A DNA stretch of 64,000 nt. Origin: Chryseobacterium taklimakanense (lineage in GTDB: Bacteria; Bacteroidota; Bacteroidia; Flavobacteriales; Weeksellaceae). The position numbers were made by a program, and so were the translations under genes. Within the stretch, counting starts at the first letter, position 1, and the number at the start of each line of letters is the position of its first letter. The notes beneath the pieces are model-generated. The model searched no databases, was not told the origin of the DNA, and was given only the letters and a program-made list of their open reading frames with translations. Below are positions 8,560-17,717 of the stretch, in pieces. The DNA is taken from contig NZ_LT906465.1 of assembly GCF_900187185.1 (NCBI RefSeq), forward strand, positions 372,001-436,000, given 5' to 3'.

Positions 8560-10545
8560 TTAGTAATTTTTACTTTTTTCTCCGCTGTTATTCTGAACCT
8601 CAGTCTTTGCATGTTGAAAAATTGTAGATCCTGAACTTGTTTCAACTCCACTTTCACTATTCACAACTGTTTTTCCCTGTTTCGTTTCACTATGCACATC
8701 CCCCTCAATCATCTCCGTCAGTTTTCCGGTAATGAAGACACTTGCATCGCCTACCACCGATGTCATCTTCATGGCGCCTACACTTTGCGTGGAGTTCATC
8801 CCGATGCTTTGGCTGCTGTTCATTCCGATGCTTTCATCACGGTTTTGCCCTACGTTGTTGCTTTGGTTATGCCCAACAGATGTGGACATATTCTCACCCA
8901 CATTGATGAACATATTCTTGCAGTTTAAGGTCATCGTCTCTGGAGCGGTTATATTGATGTTGCTTCCCGTAGTATCCAGATGTATCTCGTTGCCAGATTT
9001 GTCCGTGATGATAATGCTTTCGTCCTCGGTAAAAATAATTTTGTGGCCGCTTCTGGTCATAATAGACTTCACGGAGTTGTTGCTTCCCCCACCCAGCGCC
9101 GTTCCGCCATGGAACATCCCGCCCATCACGAACGGTCGGTCCGGATGGTTGAACTGGAAGCCCACCATTACCTGGTCGCCGACCTCGGGGATAGCTACGT
9201 ATCCTCGGTTTTGGGTTACCTGATCGGTACCGCCGGCGTCGGGAGCCATCATGCGGATGAAGTTCGTAGTGTCGTGCAGCTGCCAGTCGAAACGCACTGT
9301 TACGCAGCCCTGTCCCTTCGGATCGCTGTTGCTTACTACGGTGGCAATCTGTGGTTGTGCAACCGGAACCGTAAATTCCGGCCTTGGGATAAAACCGGTG
9401 TCGGAAGCAATCGCTTTAAAGGTTCCCTTGTAGTTCCCTATGGCATCCACATCGTGGGTGGCATCAATAACCATAATTTTGGTAAAATAGGAGGTCTCGT
9501 TGCTGTCCGGCTTGCGCATCTGCAGATCTGCCACGCACCCCGGATAAAGGAATGGTATGGAAGTGTTGCCGCTCACGGTGAAGACTTCTACGCCCGCACT
9601 TCCTGCCGTGCTTTTTTGGGAGTTTACCACATCCTTGTCGGTCTGTGCCTTAATGGGCGCGACCTGTAGTGCTCTGGTCTTGTAGATATTTTTATTATGG
9701 CTGTAGGCTGTCTTTGCCAAATCGCCCACATGCCTTACAGGGGTCTCTCCCGAAGTAAGTGGAGCGTTCTGGCTGCTGTTGTACCCATAGAATTCCGGTT
9801 TGGTGTGTACAGCGTTCATCTCTACACGGATGTCGCTCACATTGCTGGCGTAAATCAGTTCCAGGGGTTCGTTCTGTGGAGGCAGCGTACCGAAGTGGAG
9901 CACTTCGCCATCGTAATAGAACTGCTCGCCGTAAGCTTCCGCCATTCTGGCGAGGTAGTTGTAGTGGGTCTCGTTGTACTGGGCGGAGTAGGGAATTTCG
10001 GAGTAGTCGTTAGCATCGATGCGGACATCATATTTGGAGGTATCAATTCCCTGCCTTATTACTTGGTCTGCAATAATGCTCATGTTTACCGGCTGCTCGC
10101 CGCCGAAGCTCTGGATATTGGGGGCGCCGTCTAATAAAACGGTAGGGCTGTATCCTGAAAGCACGATGTTGCCAAGATTTCCTTTTTCCTGAACGTATCC
10201 AACCTTGGTGATAACCCCGACAAAGGTGCGCTCCGGGCTGTCGCTGATCCCTTTATAACTCTGTACTACGGTAATCCTCTTACCCAGAAAGTCGTTCGAG
10301 TTTTGCAGCGTGTGGTTTTCGGCGCTTCCCAGCGTGTCGTGGTCCAGCACAAGATCGAAGCGGTGGTGCGTGGCGCAGTGCTGGGAAAGCGAGAACTGTT
10401 TGAAGTGGGATATCACCCTGCCCTCAATCACAATATTTAATTTCACCAGCCTGTTGATGCCGAATATCTGACTGTCTGAGATGGATTTCGAGCTCCGGTC
10501 TGCCTTAAAGACAGGGCGGGCTCCATTTTTTATCGGGGAAGCCAT
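8560..10545 (-). CDS. vgrG: T6SS spike protein VgrG, full length
   Basis: The 661-residue protein has a gp27-like head (about 30-330), a gp5-like OB fold (about 370-470, with EVGDQVMVGFQ and HPDRPFVMGG), and a C-terminal triple-stranded spike marked by repeats such as SIGMNSSQSIGMN and GKLTEMIEGDV. VgrG trimers cap the Hcp tube and puncture target cells carrying effectors. The final 35 residues (after GKTVVNSE) differ from those of the three orphan fragments and precede the protease effector, so they may be the adaptor for it (inference). No PAAR gene is present in the window. The GC content is higher than in the following effector genes. Confidence 0.95.
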   Translation of the reverse strand: MASPIKNGARPVFKADRSSKSISDSQIFGINRLVKLNIVIEGRVISHFKQFSLSQHCATHHRFDLVLDHDTLGSAENHTLQNSNDFLGKRITVVQSYKGISDSPERTFVGVITKVGYVQEKGNLGNIVLSGYSPTVLLDGAPNIQSFGGEQPVNMSIIADQVIRQGIDTSKYDVRIDANDYSEIPYSAQYNETHYNYLARMAEAYGEQFYYDGEVLHFGTLPPQNEPLELIYASNVSDIRVEMNAVHTKPEFYGYNSSQNAPLTSGETPVRHVGDLAKTAYSHNKNIYKTRALQVAPIKAQTDKDVVNSQKSTAGSAGVEVFTVSGNTSIPFLYPGCVADLQMRKPDSNETSYFTKIMVIDATHDVDAIGNYKGTFKAIASDTGFIPRPEFTVPVAQPQIATVVSNSDPKGQGCVTVRFDWQLHDTTNFIRMMAPDAGGTDQVTQNRGYVAIPEVGDQVMVGFQFNHPDRPFVMGGMFHGGTALGGGSNNSVKSIMTRSGHKIIFTEDESIIITDKSGNEIHLDTTGSNINITAPETMTLNCKNMFINVGENMSTSVGHNQSNNVGQNRDESIGMNSSQSIGMNSTQSVGAMKMTSVVGDASVFITGKLTEMIEGDVHSETKQGKTVVNSESGVETSSGSTIFQHAKTEVQNNSGEKSKNY

Positions 10546-10690
10546 ATTTTGTGTTTTTGTGTATTAAATATAGAAAAAAAATCTATATAAAAAGGGGTAA
10601 CTCTTTCATAATCAAAATAAACTTGATTTTTTTAAGCATGCCTTAAAAGGATTTGAAAAAATAAATTTCTGTCTTATAAGCTAAAACCCC

Positions 10691-10722
10691 GATGAGGGAA
10701 CCTGACCTGCAAGCCCCTCATC
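10691..10722 (-). terminator. Hairpin between tssD and vgrG
   Basis: An 8-bp perfect inverted repeat, GATGAGGG and CCCTCATC, flanks a 16-base loop 28 bp past the tssD stop. There is no long T run, so it may attenuate transcription or protect the tssD 3' end rather than terminate fully. Either way it would give much more TssD tube protein than VgrG. Confidence 0.5.
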
Positions 10723-10750
10723 AAGATGATTTCAAGATGAAAAATTCAGA

Positions 10751-11155
10751 CTATTTTACTGGCCAGATTCCATCGTAAGAAGCATTACCGTAATCGATAA
10801 GTTCTGCGCTTACAACAAAGGTGATGAACATGTTGTCGTTGTTCAGGGCGTCGTATTCTACTTCGTGGTTGATTACGTAGCCGTTGTTCCACTTCAGGGT
10901 AGTAAGCGTTCCCTCTTCGTGGGACTTGTTGAAGGTTACTTCACCGGTTGTTGGCTTGTATTTGCCGTTCAGAAGGCTTTCCAGGATTCCTGAATCTTCT
11001 GTAGCCTCCACAGAGATTTTGATCAGCGCGTTGGAAGGATCCGAAGCTACTCTCCCGGATACGTCTGTGTTTCTCGATACGCTGTAGTTCAGCTTCATTA
11101 CTTTTTGTTCTGTTCCGCCGTTGAATTTTAGGACGGCTCTTGCATTGTTTGCCAT
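10751..11155 (-). CDS. tssD: T6SS tube protein TssD (Hcp)
   Basis: The 134-residue protein matches the Bacteroidota TssD family in length and pattern (start MANNARAVLKFNGG, YSVSRNTDVSGRV, and end YGNASYDGIWPVK). Hcp hexamers stack as the inner tube that VgrG caps. It is the first gene of the leftward array, with its own TAnnTTTG promoter and a hairpin after it, which fits high expression. The sheath, baseplate and ClpV genes are not in this window. Confidence 0.9.
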   Translation of the reverse strand: MANNARAVLKFNGGTEQKVMKLNYSVSRNTDVSGRVASDPSNALIKISVEATEDSGILESLLNGKYKPTTGEVTFNKSHEEGTLTTLKWNNGYVINHEVEYDALNNDNMFITFVVSAELIDYGNASYDGIWPVK

Positions 11156-11200
11156 GATGTGAAAATTTTTGGGTTAGTGATTTGTTTGATTTTGATACTC

Positions 11201-11229
11201 CAAATATATAGCCACAAAACAACAACAAA
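11201..11229 (-). promoter_or_regulatory. Bacteroidota promoter of tssD
   Basis: Minus-strand TATATTTG (11201-11208) matches the -7 consensus TAnnTTTG. A TTTG at 11226-11229 lies 17 bp upstream as the -33 element. The predicted start is about 40 bases before the tssD ATG. Confidence 0.65.
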
Positions 11230-12331
11230 GCATCAAAAACTGTTTATTTTGAAAAGTGTAGTAATTCTACGATTTTCACTTTTATCTTAAAACGGGAAAA
11301 ATACCGCTGCAAAAAATTTTTGTCCTAAGGTTATTTTCTCAATTATCTTCCCTGTTGACCTGATCAATTTTCCAGCCGTTTTCGTTTTTCATCGTCCACA
11401 GATAATCGATTCCTGTCGTTGGCAAACGGAATTTCAGAAAAATTTGGTTATTGTTAAAAGGTATTGCCTGAAATTGAATTTTGTCAATTTTTTTTAAGTC
11501 AGGTTCAAAATCTTCCTGTGTCCTGAAAAAGTAATCAGCATCAAAACCTTCCGGCGTACCATCATTGGTAGGGTGTTTCCTGAAATTTTCTTCGCCGATT
11601 TTATAGTTTTCATAATAATTCTTAAGAAAGTTTTCGGTAAACAAATTGATGCGGCGAAGGAAAGCGATTTCTTTATCGACCTTGGCAAAATCTACGTAAT
11701 AATTTGCAGGATTTTCAGAAGGTTCCGACACTCCGCCGCGCACGGTATCAAAAAAATTACTGCGGTTATGAAGATACCATTTGCCAAATCTTATGGCTGC
11801 GGCTATAGCAGCTCGATTATTCTGCGGATTATTATCGATATATTTTAGATCTTTCAGAACAGCATCACTAGGAATTTCTGCGATTTTCATTTTACCGTCT
11901 TCGGGAACCAGTTTGTAAGTGACTGTTCGGTGATTGTCGTGGGAATTTTTATCGGGAAACAGGCAGAAATCTGCCTGATACAGATTTCCGCCTAATGGTT
12001 TTACTTTTAAAGTTTTAATTAAAGTTTCTTCATCATAATCCTGCCCATCGATAAACGGATCATAATCCAGTACAAGATTCTCGCCATCAGAAGTGTAAGC
12101 GTTCAGAATTTGCCGCAACTGTTTGGTGGTGTATTTCTCAAGTATTTGTTCTGAATTTTTACCATTTGCAAAATATTCTTTGTAAAAATCATAAATAATT
12201 TGAGAATGATCTTCAGATTTTGGCTTCGAGACTTTTTCTACTGTTGAATTTTGAGCTACCGAATTTGTTTATAGTTCCCCCCGAAAATGGGACAGTAAGT
12301 TTAGTTGGAAAAAACCTATTAAATTTACAAT

Positions 12332-12604
12332 ATGTCACAGAGAAGAAAATTCAATTCGCAGTTTAAGTTCAAGGTTGTCGTAGAAGCCTTGTCGGAGCGT
12401 CTTCCACTGCACGAACTTGCCAAAAAGCACGATTTGCATCCCAATCAGATTACAACCTGGAAAAAGGAGTTCCTCAAGAACGGAGCGGAGATTTTCGGTA
12501 AGGAGAAGGCTTCAGAAGAGAAAAAAGAAGATGTAGAATCGCTTTACAAAGTGATCGGCCAGCAGAAAATGGAGATTGATTTTTTAAAAAAAGCCTTGTC
12601 ATGA
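12332..12604 (+). CDS. IS3-family transposase OrfA
   Basis: The 90-residue protein has an N-terminal helix-turn-helix (LHELAKKHDLHPNQITTWKK, residues ~27-46) and a C-terminal leucine-zipper-like helix (VIGQQKMEIDFLKKAL). It binds the IS ends. Its TGA overlaps the OrfB ATG as ATGA. Just before the stop, T6 then A7 (about 12578-12592) forms a slippery site; a -1 shift there would give the fused OrfAB transposase usual for this family. Confidence 0.9.
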   Translation: MSQRRKFNSQFKFKVVVEALSERLPLHELAKKHDLHPNQITTWKKEFLKNGAEIFGKEKASEEKKEDVESLYKVIGQQKMEIDFLKKALS

Positions 12605-13464
12605 AGCAGAGTGTCTCGGAAAGAAAAACACACATCGGCAAGGGGGAAAAAATCAGCGTAAAGAAGCAGTGCGAACTTTTACAGATCTCTCGCAGCAGCC
12701 ATTATTACAAAAAAGTTCCGGAGAGCGATTTGAACCTGAAGCTGATGGAGATGATAGACAGGGAGTTTATGGAACATCCCTGGAAGGGCGTTCCCAGAAT
12801 GGTGCAGTGGCTCAATAAAGATTGTGGGCTTTTAGTCAATAAAAAGCGTGTGGAGCGGCTTTACCGACTGATGGGCATCAGCGCTTCTGCTCCCGGACCC
12901 AGCACCAGCAAAAAAGGGAAGGGAAAAAAGCATAAAATTTTTCCGTATTTGCTGAAGAACCTGCCCATAACCCATCCCAACCAGGTTTGGGCGATGGACA
13001 TCACCTATATCCCGGTAAGGGGCGGATACCTGTATCTTGTTGCCATCATCGATCTCTACAGCCGCTATGTGGTGGGCTGGAGCCTGAGCAACACGATGAC
13101 CGCGGAGTGGTGCCGCGATGTTCTGGATGAAGCCATCGAAACCTACGGAAAGCCTGAAATCATTAATACCGATCAGGGAAGCCAGTTCACTTCAGACTTG
13201 TTTACCGAATATGTGAAATCCCACAAAACCATCCGCCAGAGTATGGATGGCAAAGGCCGGGCACTGGACAATATCTTTGTCGAGAGGCTCTGGCGAAGCG
13301 TAAAATATGAAAATGTTTATCTTTATGCCTATCAAGACGGAAAAGAGTGCTATATTGGTTTGAACAAGTATTTTGCCTACTACAACCACAGCAGGAGACA
13401 CCAAAGCTTAGGTTACGAAGTTCCTGCACAAATGTTTAACCAAAAGGAGAAAAAAGCAGCATAA
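12601..13464 (+). CDS. IS3-family transposase OrfB (DDE integrase core)
   Basis: The 287-residue protein has an HTH_21 segment (residues ~45-100, with HPWKGVPRMVQWLN) and an rve integrase core. Catalytic candidates are Asp in VWAMDITYIP, Asp in IINTDQGSQF and Glu in NIFVERLWRSVKYE, followed by the C-terminal YNHSRRHQSLGY box. It is in the -1 frame relative to OrfA, so it is probably made mostly as a frameshift fusion. No damage is seen, so the element may be active. Confidence 0.92.
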   Translation: MKQSVSERKTHIGKGEKISVKKQCELLQISRSSHYYKKVPESDLNLKLMEMIDREFMEHPWKGVPRMVQWLNKDCGLLVNKKRVERLYRLMGISASAPGPSTSKKGKGKKHKIFPYLLKNLPITHPNQVWAMDITYIPVRGGYLYLVAIIDLYSRYVVGWSLSNTMTAEWCRDVLDEAIETYGKPEIINTDQGSQFTSDLFTEYVKSHKTIRQSMDGKGRALDNIFVERLWRSVKYENVYLYAYQDGKECYIGLNKYFAYYNHSRRHQSLGYEVPAQMFNQKEKKAA

Positions 13465-13718
13465 TGAAAGTTCACGCAGTTTTACACATTCCCACACTAC
13501 ACGGAAAAATCTTTGAAAGGATTTTTCCTATGTGGAAATATGCAAAACTGCTACCTTCAAAAACACACAAAATCAAACTTAACTTTTAAGATTTGCTGTC
13601 CAAACTTTGGGGGGAACTATAGTTTTATCTGTTTTTTCGCAACACCACAAAAACAGGACGCTTAGAAGCAGGAGTTTTTTCATATTGAAATTGTTGATTA
13701 TATAATTCAACCACAAAA

Positions 13719-13793
13719 GACACAAAAGATTATTGCCGTTACTGTTTTTTAAGTGTAAAAAAGCTCTATTTGAACTTGATGATCTTTTGTGTC
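13719..13793. repeat. Inverted 12-bp repeat upstream of the split lipoprotein gene
   Basis: GACACAAAAGAT at 13719-13730 is the reverse complement of ATCTTTTGTGTC at 13782-13793, with further CACAAAAG copies nearby. It may be a binding site or an old intergenic repeat; no function can be assigned. Confidence 0.4.
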
Positions 13794-13867
13794 ATTCATC
13801 TTTTGTGATTTTCATAGTTATAAAAGTATTTTTAAATTAACTTTAGAGAACTTCACTTTTATAAAAC

Positions 13868-14947
13868 TTAAACATACTGGTTTTTAATCTTCTTTTCTGG
13901 TTTTTCGCAGCATAGATAAAGAAAAAGCAGAAAGAGCCATTCCAAATGTTTTATCAGGAGATAAGTCAGGTTGCTTCGTTTTTCCGTATTAATTTTCAGC
14001 GAAAGATTGTAGCCGTATCTGTCGTAATTTCTGCGTATAACGCTGTGAATTTTGGGCGAAACATCGCTGATCATTTCTTCAAAAGCGTTGGCAATCTGCA
14101 GTTGGCGGTTCACAATGATAGCTCTGCCATGGCGTTTGCCAATCAGTATCGGTTTCACTATTCGGGGAGTTCCGCAAGCCGAAACGGTACAAAGATAATG
14201 GCCGCGATGATCGAGCGGTGGCGGATGCTATTTCTGCGAAAACACCCAGGTCGTGGTTTCCGTGTACACCTTTACAAGCGAACCGTAATCCTGCCCAAGA
14301 AGAATCAGAATAATCGTGACCACAACAAAAACCGGTAATAAAAATATAAACGCCCACGACAGCGGCGAATATTTCTCAGACAAAAACCGGTTGCATTTTT
14401 CCAGAAAACGATTACGGAAATGCCGCTCTTCGGAGAGATCCTTTTCTTCCCTGATTATTTTTGAAATCATCAAAAAAGCAATAATAATACTGAAAATGGT
14501 GGCAGGAAAAAACAAGATCCAAACATCGTCGCGCGCGGAGTGGAATTCATAAGGAACATCTTTATGAACGGAAAACTGGACAATATTGGCAAAATTGATC
14601 CCAAGACCAATGATGATAAAAATAAGGAAGAGCACCAACAGAAGCGGAGGAAGTTTCCGTCCGCGAATCCATATCATTCCCAGCGAAACATGGTACAATA
14701 TAAAATACATTAGTAACGTCAGCGAATGCGTTCGGCTGAATGGCGTATAGCAGTCATCAACAGGATCTATCGCCACAGTATAATCGTATTTATGCCAAGC
14801 CAATCCGAATGAAAACATCAGAATTGAAAAAAAGTATAACACAAACAACAGAATTTCCAGCCACGGTTTATCTTTTTTATGGAAAACAATTGCTGCGAAG
14901 AGCAAAAACAACAGGATCACGATGAAGAGAAGTAATATCATACTCAA
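13868..14947 (-). pseudogene. DUF6688-like membrane protein gene broken by an amber codon
   Basis: The first 239 codons (ATG 14947) encode a membrane protein with about six helices, ending TTTWVFSQK at a TAG (14228-14230). The same frame continues without shift for 119 more codons: HPPPLDHRGHYLCTVSACG, then VNRQLQIANAFEEM, then YDRYGYNLS and KHLEWLFLLFLYL. That order (membrane half, Cys motif, VNRQL, YDxxG, LEW) is the pattern I know from DUF6688 proteins, so the TAG splits one gene. A CAG-to-TAG change would explain it. The two halves could persist separately, but the second has no good start before GTG 14158. Confidence 0.65.
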
Positions 14948-14973
14948 TATTCAAAAAAATAAGTACAGACTTT

Positions 14974-15975
14974 CTAATCAAATTTTATTTTCGATAAGTC
15001 TAAATTCCATGGATTGCCGTCTTCATAAGTAATTCTTATCGTGTGGTCATTCACAAATTCTACTTCTTTGTTGCAGAAATCGGCACAGGATTCCACTATG
15101 ATCGGAAAATACCGCTGTTTCATTTTGTCGTAGCCAATCAAATTTCCGCGAAAATAACTGGCAATCACATATCTTTCATTTTCTATGCGGGTTTCAGTTC
15201 CGCCGGAAATCTCAAAAAGATTTTCCTTATAATAGGTTGATATTACCTCATCCATCTCTCCTTCGTAACCTGCGCCCCAATGGGTTTCCGCATGGTTGTC
15301 TGCTGCCCATTTTTCTTCAAAATTTTTGTAATTCGCAGTGCTTTTTTCAGATTTTGAAGGATGAAAAATCAGTTTCGATTTACCCGCAAATTCATACAGA
15401 GCATTTCGGATTTTAGGATTGTTTTTTAACGATTTATTTTCTTCAAAATCACCTTTAATGCAGCCCTTACAAACCGGACTGGTATAGCCGGAATACAAAA
15501 GCTTATAATTTTCCGAAACGTTTTCCGTATTCACCATCCAAAAATACACATTGGTTCCCGGCACCGCAGTACCCTGAAATTCGCTTGTCGCAGAAATAAA
15601 AAGAAATGGCTTTTTAGTATAAATATTGGCAGAATCAATATGCAGATAATCCCAATGGTCGCTGTACAGCGTTGCAGATTTTACGGTTTTCAGCCTGTCA
15701 TTTTCCAGGACAAAATTTTCGGCTTTAAGAATATTTACCGTATCGGAATAAAAATATTTCCCTTCAAACTTATTCGACTGAACAAAAATCCGGAAATAGC
15801 CCTCTTTTGTTTTCGTCAGAAAAATACTTTTTTCAGCAATGCTGTCCGGAACTTTCGTTTGAACTACTTTTTTCCTGGCTCCTAACTTTTCCGTAAGTTG
15901 CTGGTTTACTGCTTTTTCTTTGCAGGAACATGAAAATATCAGCAGAAGCGCTAACAGAATATTTTTCATAATCAT
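14974..15975 (-). CDS. Hypothetical lipoprotein
   Basis: The 333-residue protein starts MIMKNILLALLLIFSCSCKEK, a lipoprotein signal (lipobox at FSCSC); ATG 15969 is an alternative start. The mature part has no motif I recognise. It includes a CKGC pair near residue 165 and a C-terminal FCNKEVEFVNDHTIRITYEDGNPW-type strand region, suggesting a beta-rich envelope protein. It is an intact member of the row of small envelope genes between the two insertion sequences. Confidence 0.7.
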   Translation of the reverse strand: MIMKNILLALLLIFSCSCKEKAVNQQLTEKLGARKKVVQTKVPDSIAEKSIFLTKTKEGYFRIFVQSNKFEGKYFYSDTVNILKAENFVLENDRLKTVKSATLYSDHWDYLHIDSANIYTKKPFLFISATSEFQGTAVPGTNVYFWMVNTENVSENYKLLYSGYTSPVCKGCIKGDFEENKSLKNNPKIRNALYEFAGKSKLIFHPSKSEKSTANYKNFEEKWAADNHAETHWGAGYEGEMDEVISTYYKENLFEISGGTETRIENERYVIASYFRGNLIGYDKMKQRYFPIIVESCADFCNKEVEFVNDHTIRITYEDGNPWNLDLSKIKFD

Positions 15976-16010
15976 TTGGTGTGTTTTTATATCGAAAATG
16001 CAAAACAGGA

Positions 16011-16439
16011 TCAGCAGTCATTCATTTCATAATTCAAATCCTCATATTTTCTGTCATATGATTCCATCATTTTGTTGGTGGTTGGCGTTTCTTTCAGCTG
16101 CACGGTCAGTTTTCTGCTGCCGTCCGGCGAAATCCAGAATCCCTGCAGCGTATCGCCCGACTTTTTAAGGCTTAAAATCCCCGTTATACCGCCTTCCACC
16201 ATCACAAGCCGGCTTTGTTCATCATCCGAAATTTCCAGATAAAGCCATTTGCTCAGCTTATCATATTTGTACATTCCTTTATAAAAAACCGGTCCGCAAC
16301 CGGAAACTTCTTTGTGAAGATAAAGCGTCACCGGAAACTTATCAATGCTGCCTTTGTAAAGGTATGTCTTCACCTCCTGCGCGCTTAACTTTGCGATCGA
16401 AACGAGCATCAACAGTACTAATAACATTTTTAGTTTCAT
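16011..16439 (-). CDS. Hypothetical exported protein
   Basis: The 142-residue protein has a Sec signal peptide (hydrophobic residues 4-16, cleavage likely after AKLSA before QEVKTY). The mature part is beta-rich with repeated short strands (YKGSIDKFPVTLYLH, FWISPDGSRKLTVQL), and a late Cys pairs possibly with the one near residue 48. No family is recognised. It is the same orientation as its neighbours. Confidence 0.65.
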   Translation of the reverse strand: MKLKMLLVLLMLVSIAKLSAQEVKTYLYKGSIDKFPVTLYLHKEVSGCGPVFYKGMYKYDKLSKWLYLEISDDEQSRLVMVEGGITGILSLKKSGDTLQGFWISPDGSRKLTVQLKETPTTNKMMESYDRKYEDLNYEMNDC

Positions 16440-16526
16440 AATTTTAAACAGTTTGGTTATGATTCAAGTTTAAAAATTTTAAAGCCGGAGGAATTTAATT
16501 GTTTATCACCCAGTTTTCCCGATCGT

Positions 16527-16781
16527 TTAATCTTCTAATTCATCCATTTTTTCATATTTCCATGGAACCACCTTCACACCGGGCGAATAATGAAAACACG
16601 ACAAATGTTTTTCCATGAGCGTAATGCCGTCGCTCAACTGATAATTCAGTTTTAAATATTTGATTTCCAGATTGCTCAGCTCCCTCAGCTCGTGAGTTTT
16701 AACTATTGCGGCATGCCTGTAAAGGGCAAGATGTCTATAAATGCTAATCTCTAAGATAGTCTTTAATTGCATCCCAATCAT
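16527..16781 (-). CDS. Small ORF, possible gene remnant
   Basis: The 84-codon frame starts inside the 3' end of the preceding gene and encodes a polar C-terminal part (EIKYLKLNYQLSDGITLMEK, then SCFHYSPGVKVVPWKYEK) that looks like real protein sequence. The first 25 residues overlap the other gene out of frame and may not be coding. It could be the tail of a gene whose start is lost. No homology is recognised. Confidence 0.35.
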   Translation of the reverse strand: MIGMQLKTILEISIYRHLALYRHAAIVKTHELRELSNLEIKYLKLNYQLSDGITLMEKHLSCFHYSPGVKVVPWKYEKMDELED

Positions 16782-17562
16782 TATCGTCGGGAATTAAATT
16801 AATCCAGATTGGCGGCTTGTTTTCTTTGTAAAGAAACGCGTAAGCTTTTATGCCATTGACATTTTTCCGTGGATCCAAAATTATTCTTTCCGCTGCTGTC
16901 TTAAATGAAAGATATGGCTTTTTCACATTGAGTTCTTTCACGCCGAGTTTTTCAAATTCTTCCCGAAGATGTGCAGAATACCAATTCCAATCGTCCATCG
17001 CAGTGAAATATACGTCAGCTTCGGGCGAATTTTCATCTTTGAACGCCTTGGTTTCGGGCATCGGAATAATGAGGCAGGATTTAGAAATTTCCTCCGTATT
17101 ATTCGAGTCCGGATTTTTGGGAGCGGCATAAGAAACTATTTGTTGCGGATGCAGGATATTTTTCCCTTTTAAAATTTTCCACGAGCCGTAAATTTTTCCC
17201 TGTTCATCGAAAAAATATTCCTTTGTTTGCGTCTCATCAATCAGGTAGTCGCCAAAATCTTTAAATTTCCCCGAAGTCGGTAACTTCATCATTTCGGTGA
17301 CGAAGTCGCCGTCTGTATCAAACCTCGCCTGATTTTTTACTTCCCCATTTTTCAGATACATGATAGTTCCGCCGTTCGCAATGTAGAGGTGCTGCACCAA
17401 GTCGCGCGGATTTTTAGATGGAATTTGCTTTTGATCTGATTCTGTATTTTTTATTTCTTTCTTCTGAAACTCAGGAACGGGCGCCGGAATTTTCTTTTCG
17501 GAATTCTTGTCGTGGCAGCATTACAGGGAGAAAATCAGGATTAAACAGGTAAAATACTTCAT
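16744..17562 (-). pseudogene. Lipoprotein gene with a stop inside the signal peptide
   Basis: ATG 17562 opens MKYFTCLILIFSL, then a TAA at 17521-17523, then the same frame continues CCHDKNSEKKIPAP and runs uninterrupted to 16744 (another 259 codons). The stop sits exactly where a lipobox residue should be (FSL-stop-CC), so a one-base change from a Leu codon such as TTA would explain it. A TTG at 17400 could start a shorter protein without a signal. The body has no recognised domain. This is either a dead lipoprotein gene or a base-call error. Confidence 0.65.
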
Positions 17563-17606
17563 TGGTTTTGTTTTAAATAAAAATTTGTGAGTTGCAGATT
17601 TTGTCT

Positions 17607-17635
17607 GTCTAAATTAATGAAAATTAGGAATTTAA
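17607..17635 (-). repeat. 29-bp direct repeat, copy 1
   Basis: The 29 bases beginning GTCTAAATTAATGAAAATTA are identical to those at 18436-18464. This copy lies 45 bp upstream of the ATG at 17562 on the minus strand. Confidence 0.85.
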
Positions 17636-17717
17636 TTCCTAGCTTGTCATCAAAAAAATCTTAACTTCCGGACAGGAAAAAGAAACGAAAATAGCGGTAA
17701 GGATTTGTTTTTCACAG

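Larger units (their letters stand above)
12270..13621 (+). mobile_element. IS3-family insertion sequence, 1352 bp
   Basis: The ends are TATAGTTCCCCCC and GGGGGGAACTATA. The inverted repeats extend to 26 bp with four mismatches, and GTT is duplicated on both sides (12267-12269 and 13622-13624). Inside are two overlapping ORFs of IS3 type. The target duplication and the perfectly restored host gene define the borders to the base. Confidence 0.92.
11339..13683 (-). pseudogene. DUF3828-like lipoprotein gene split by an IS3-family element
   Basis: The gene starts at ATG 13683 (MKKLLLLSVLFLWCCEK, a lipoprotein signal) and runs to 13625, then resumes at 12266 and ends at 11339. Removing the IS (12270-13621) and one 3-bp target copy leaves exactly 990 bases, an uninterrupted 329-residue protein reading DKTNSVAQN across the joint. 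The body carries IIYDFYKEYF, KYTTKQL and LDYDPFIDGQD, the pattern of DUF3828 lipoproteins of unknown role, and a second similar unit may follow near residue 200. The surviving downstream piece (259 codons from TTG 12118) lacks a signal. The insertion looks recent, because no other damage is seen. Confidence 0.8.

Noticed and set aside
8692-10134. Long open frames on the plus strand across vgrG, one over 220 codons
   Set aside because: They mirror the conserved vgrG sequence in antisense, recur at the same place in the vgrG fragment, and have no ribosome site or family likeness.
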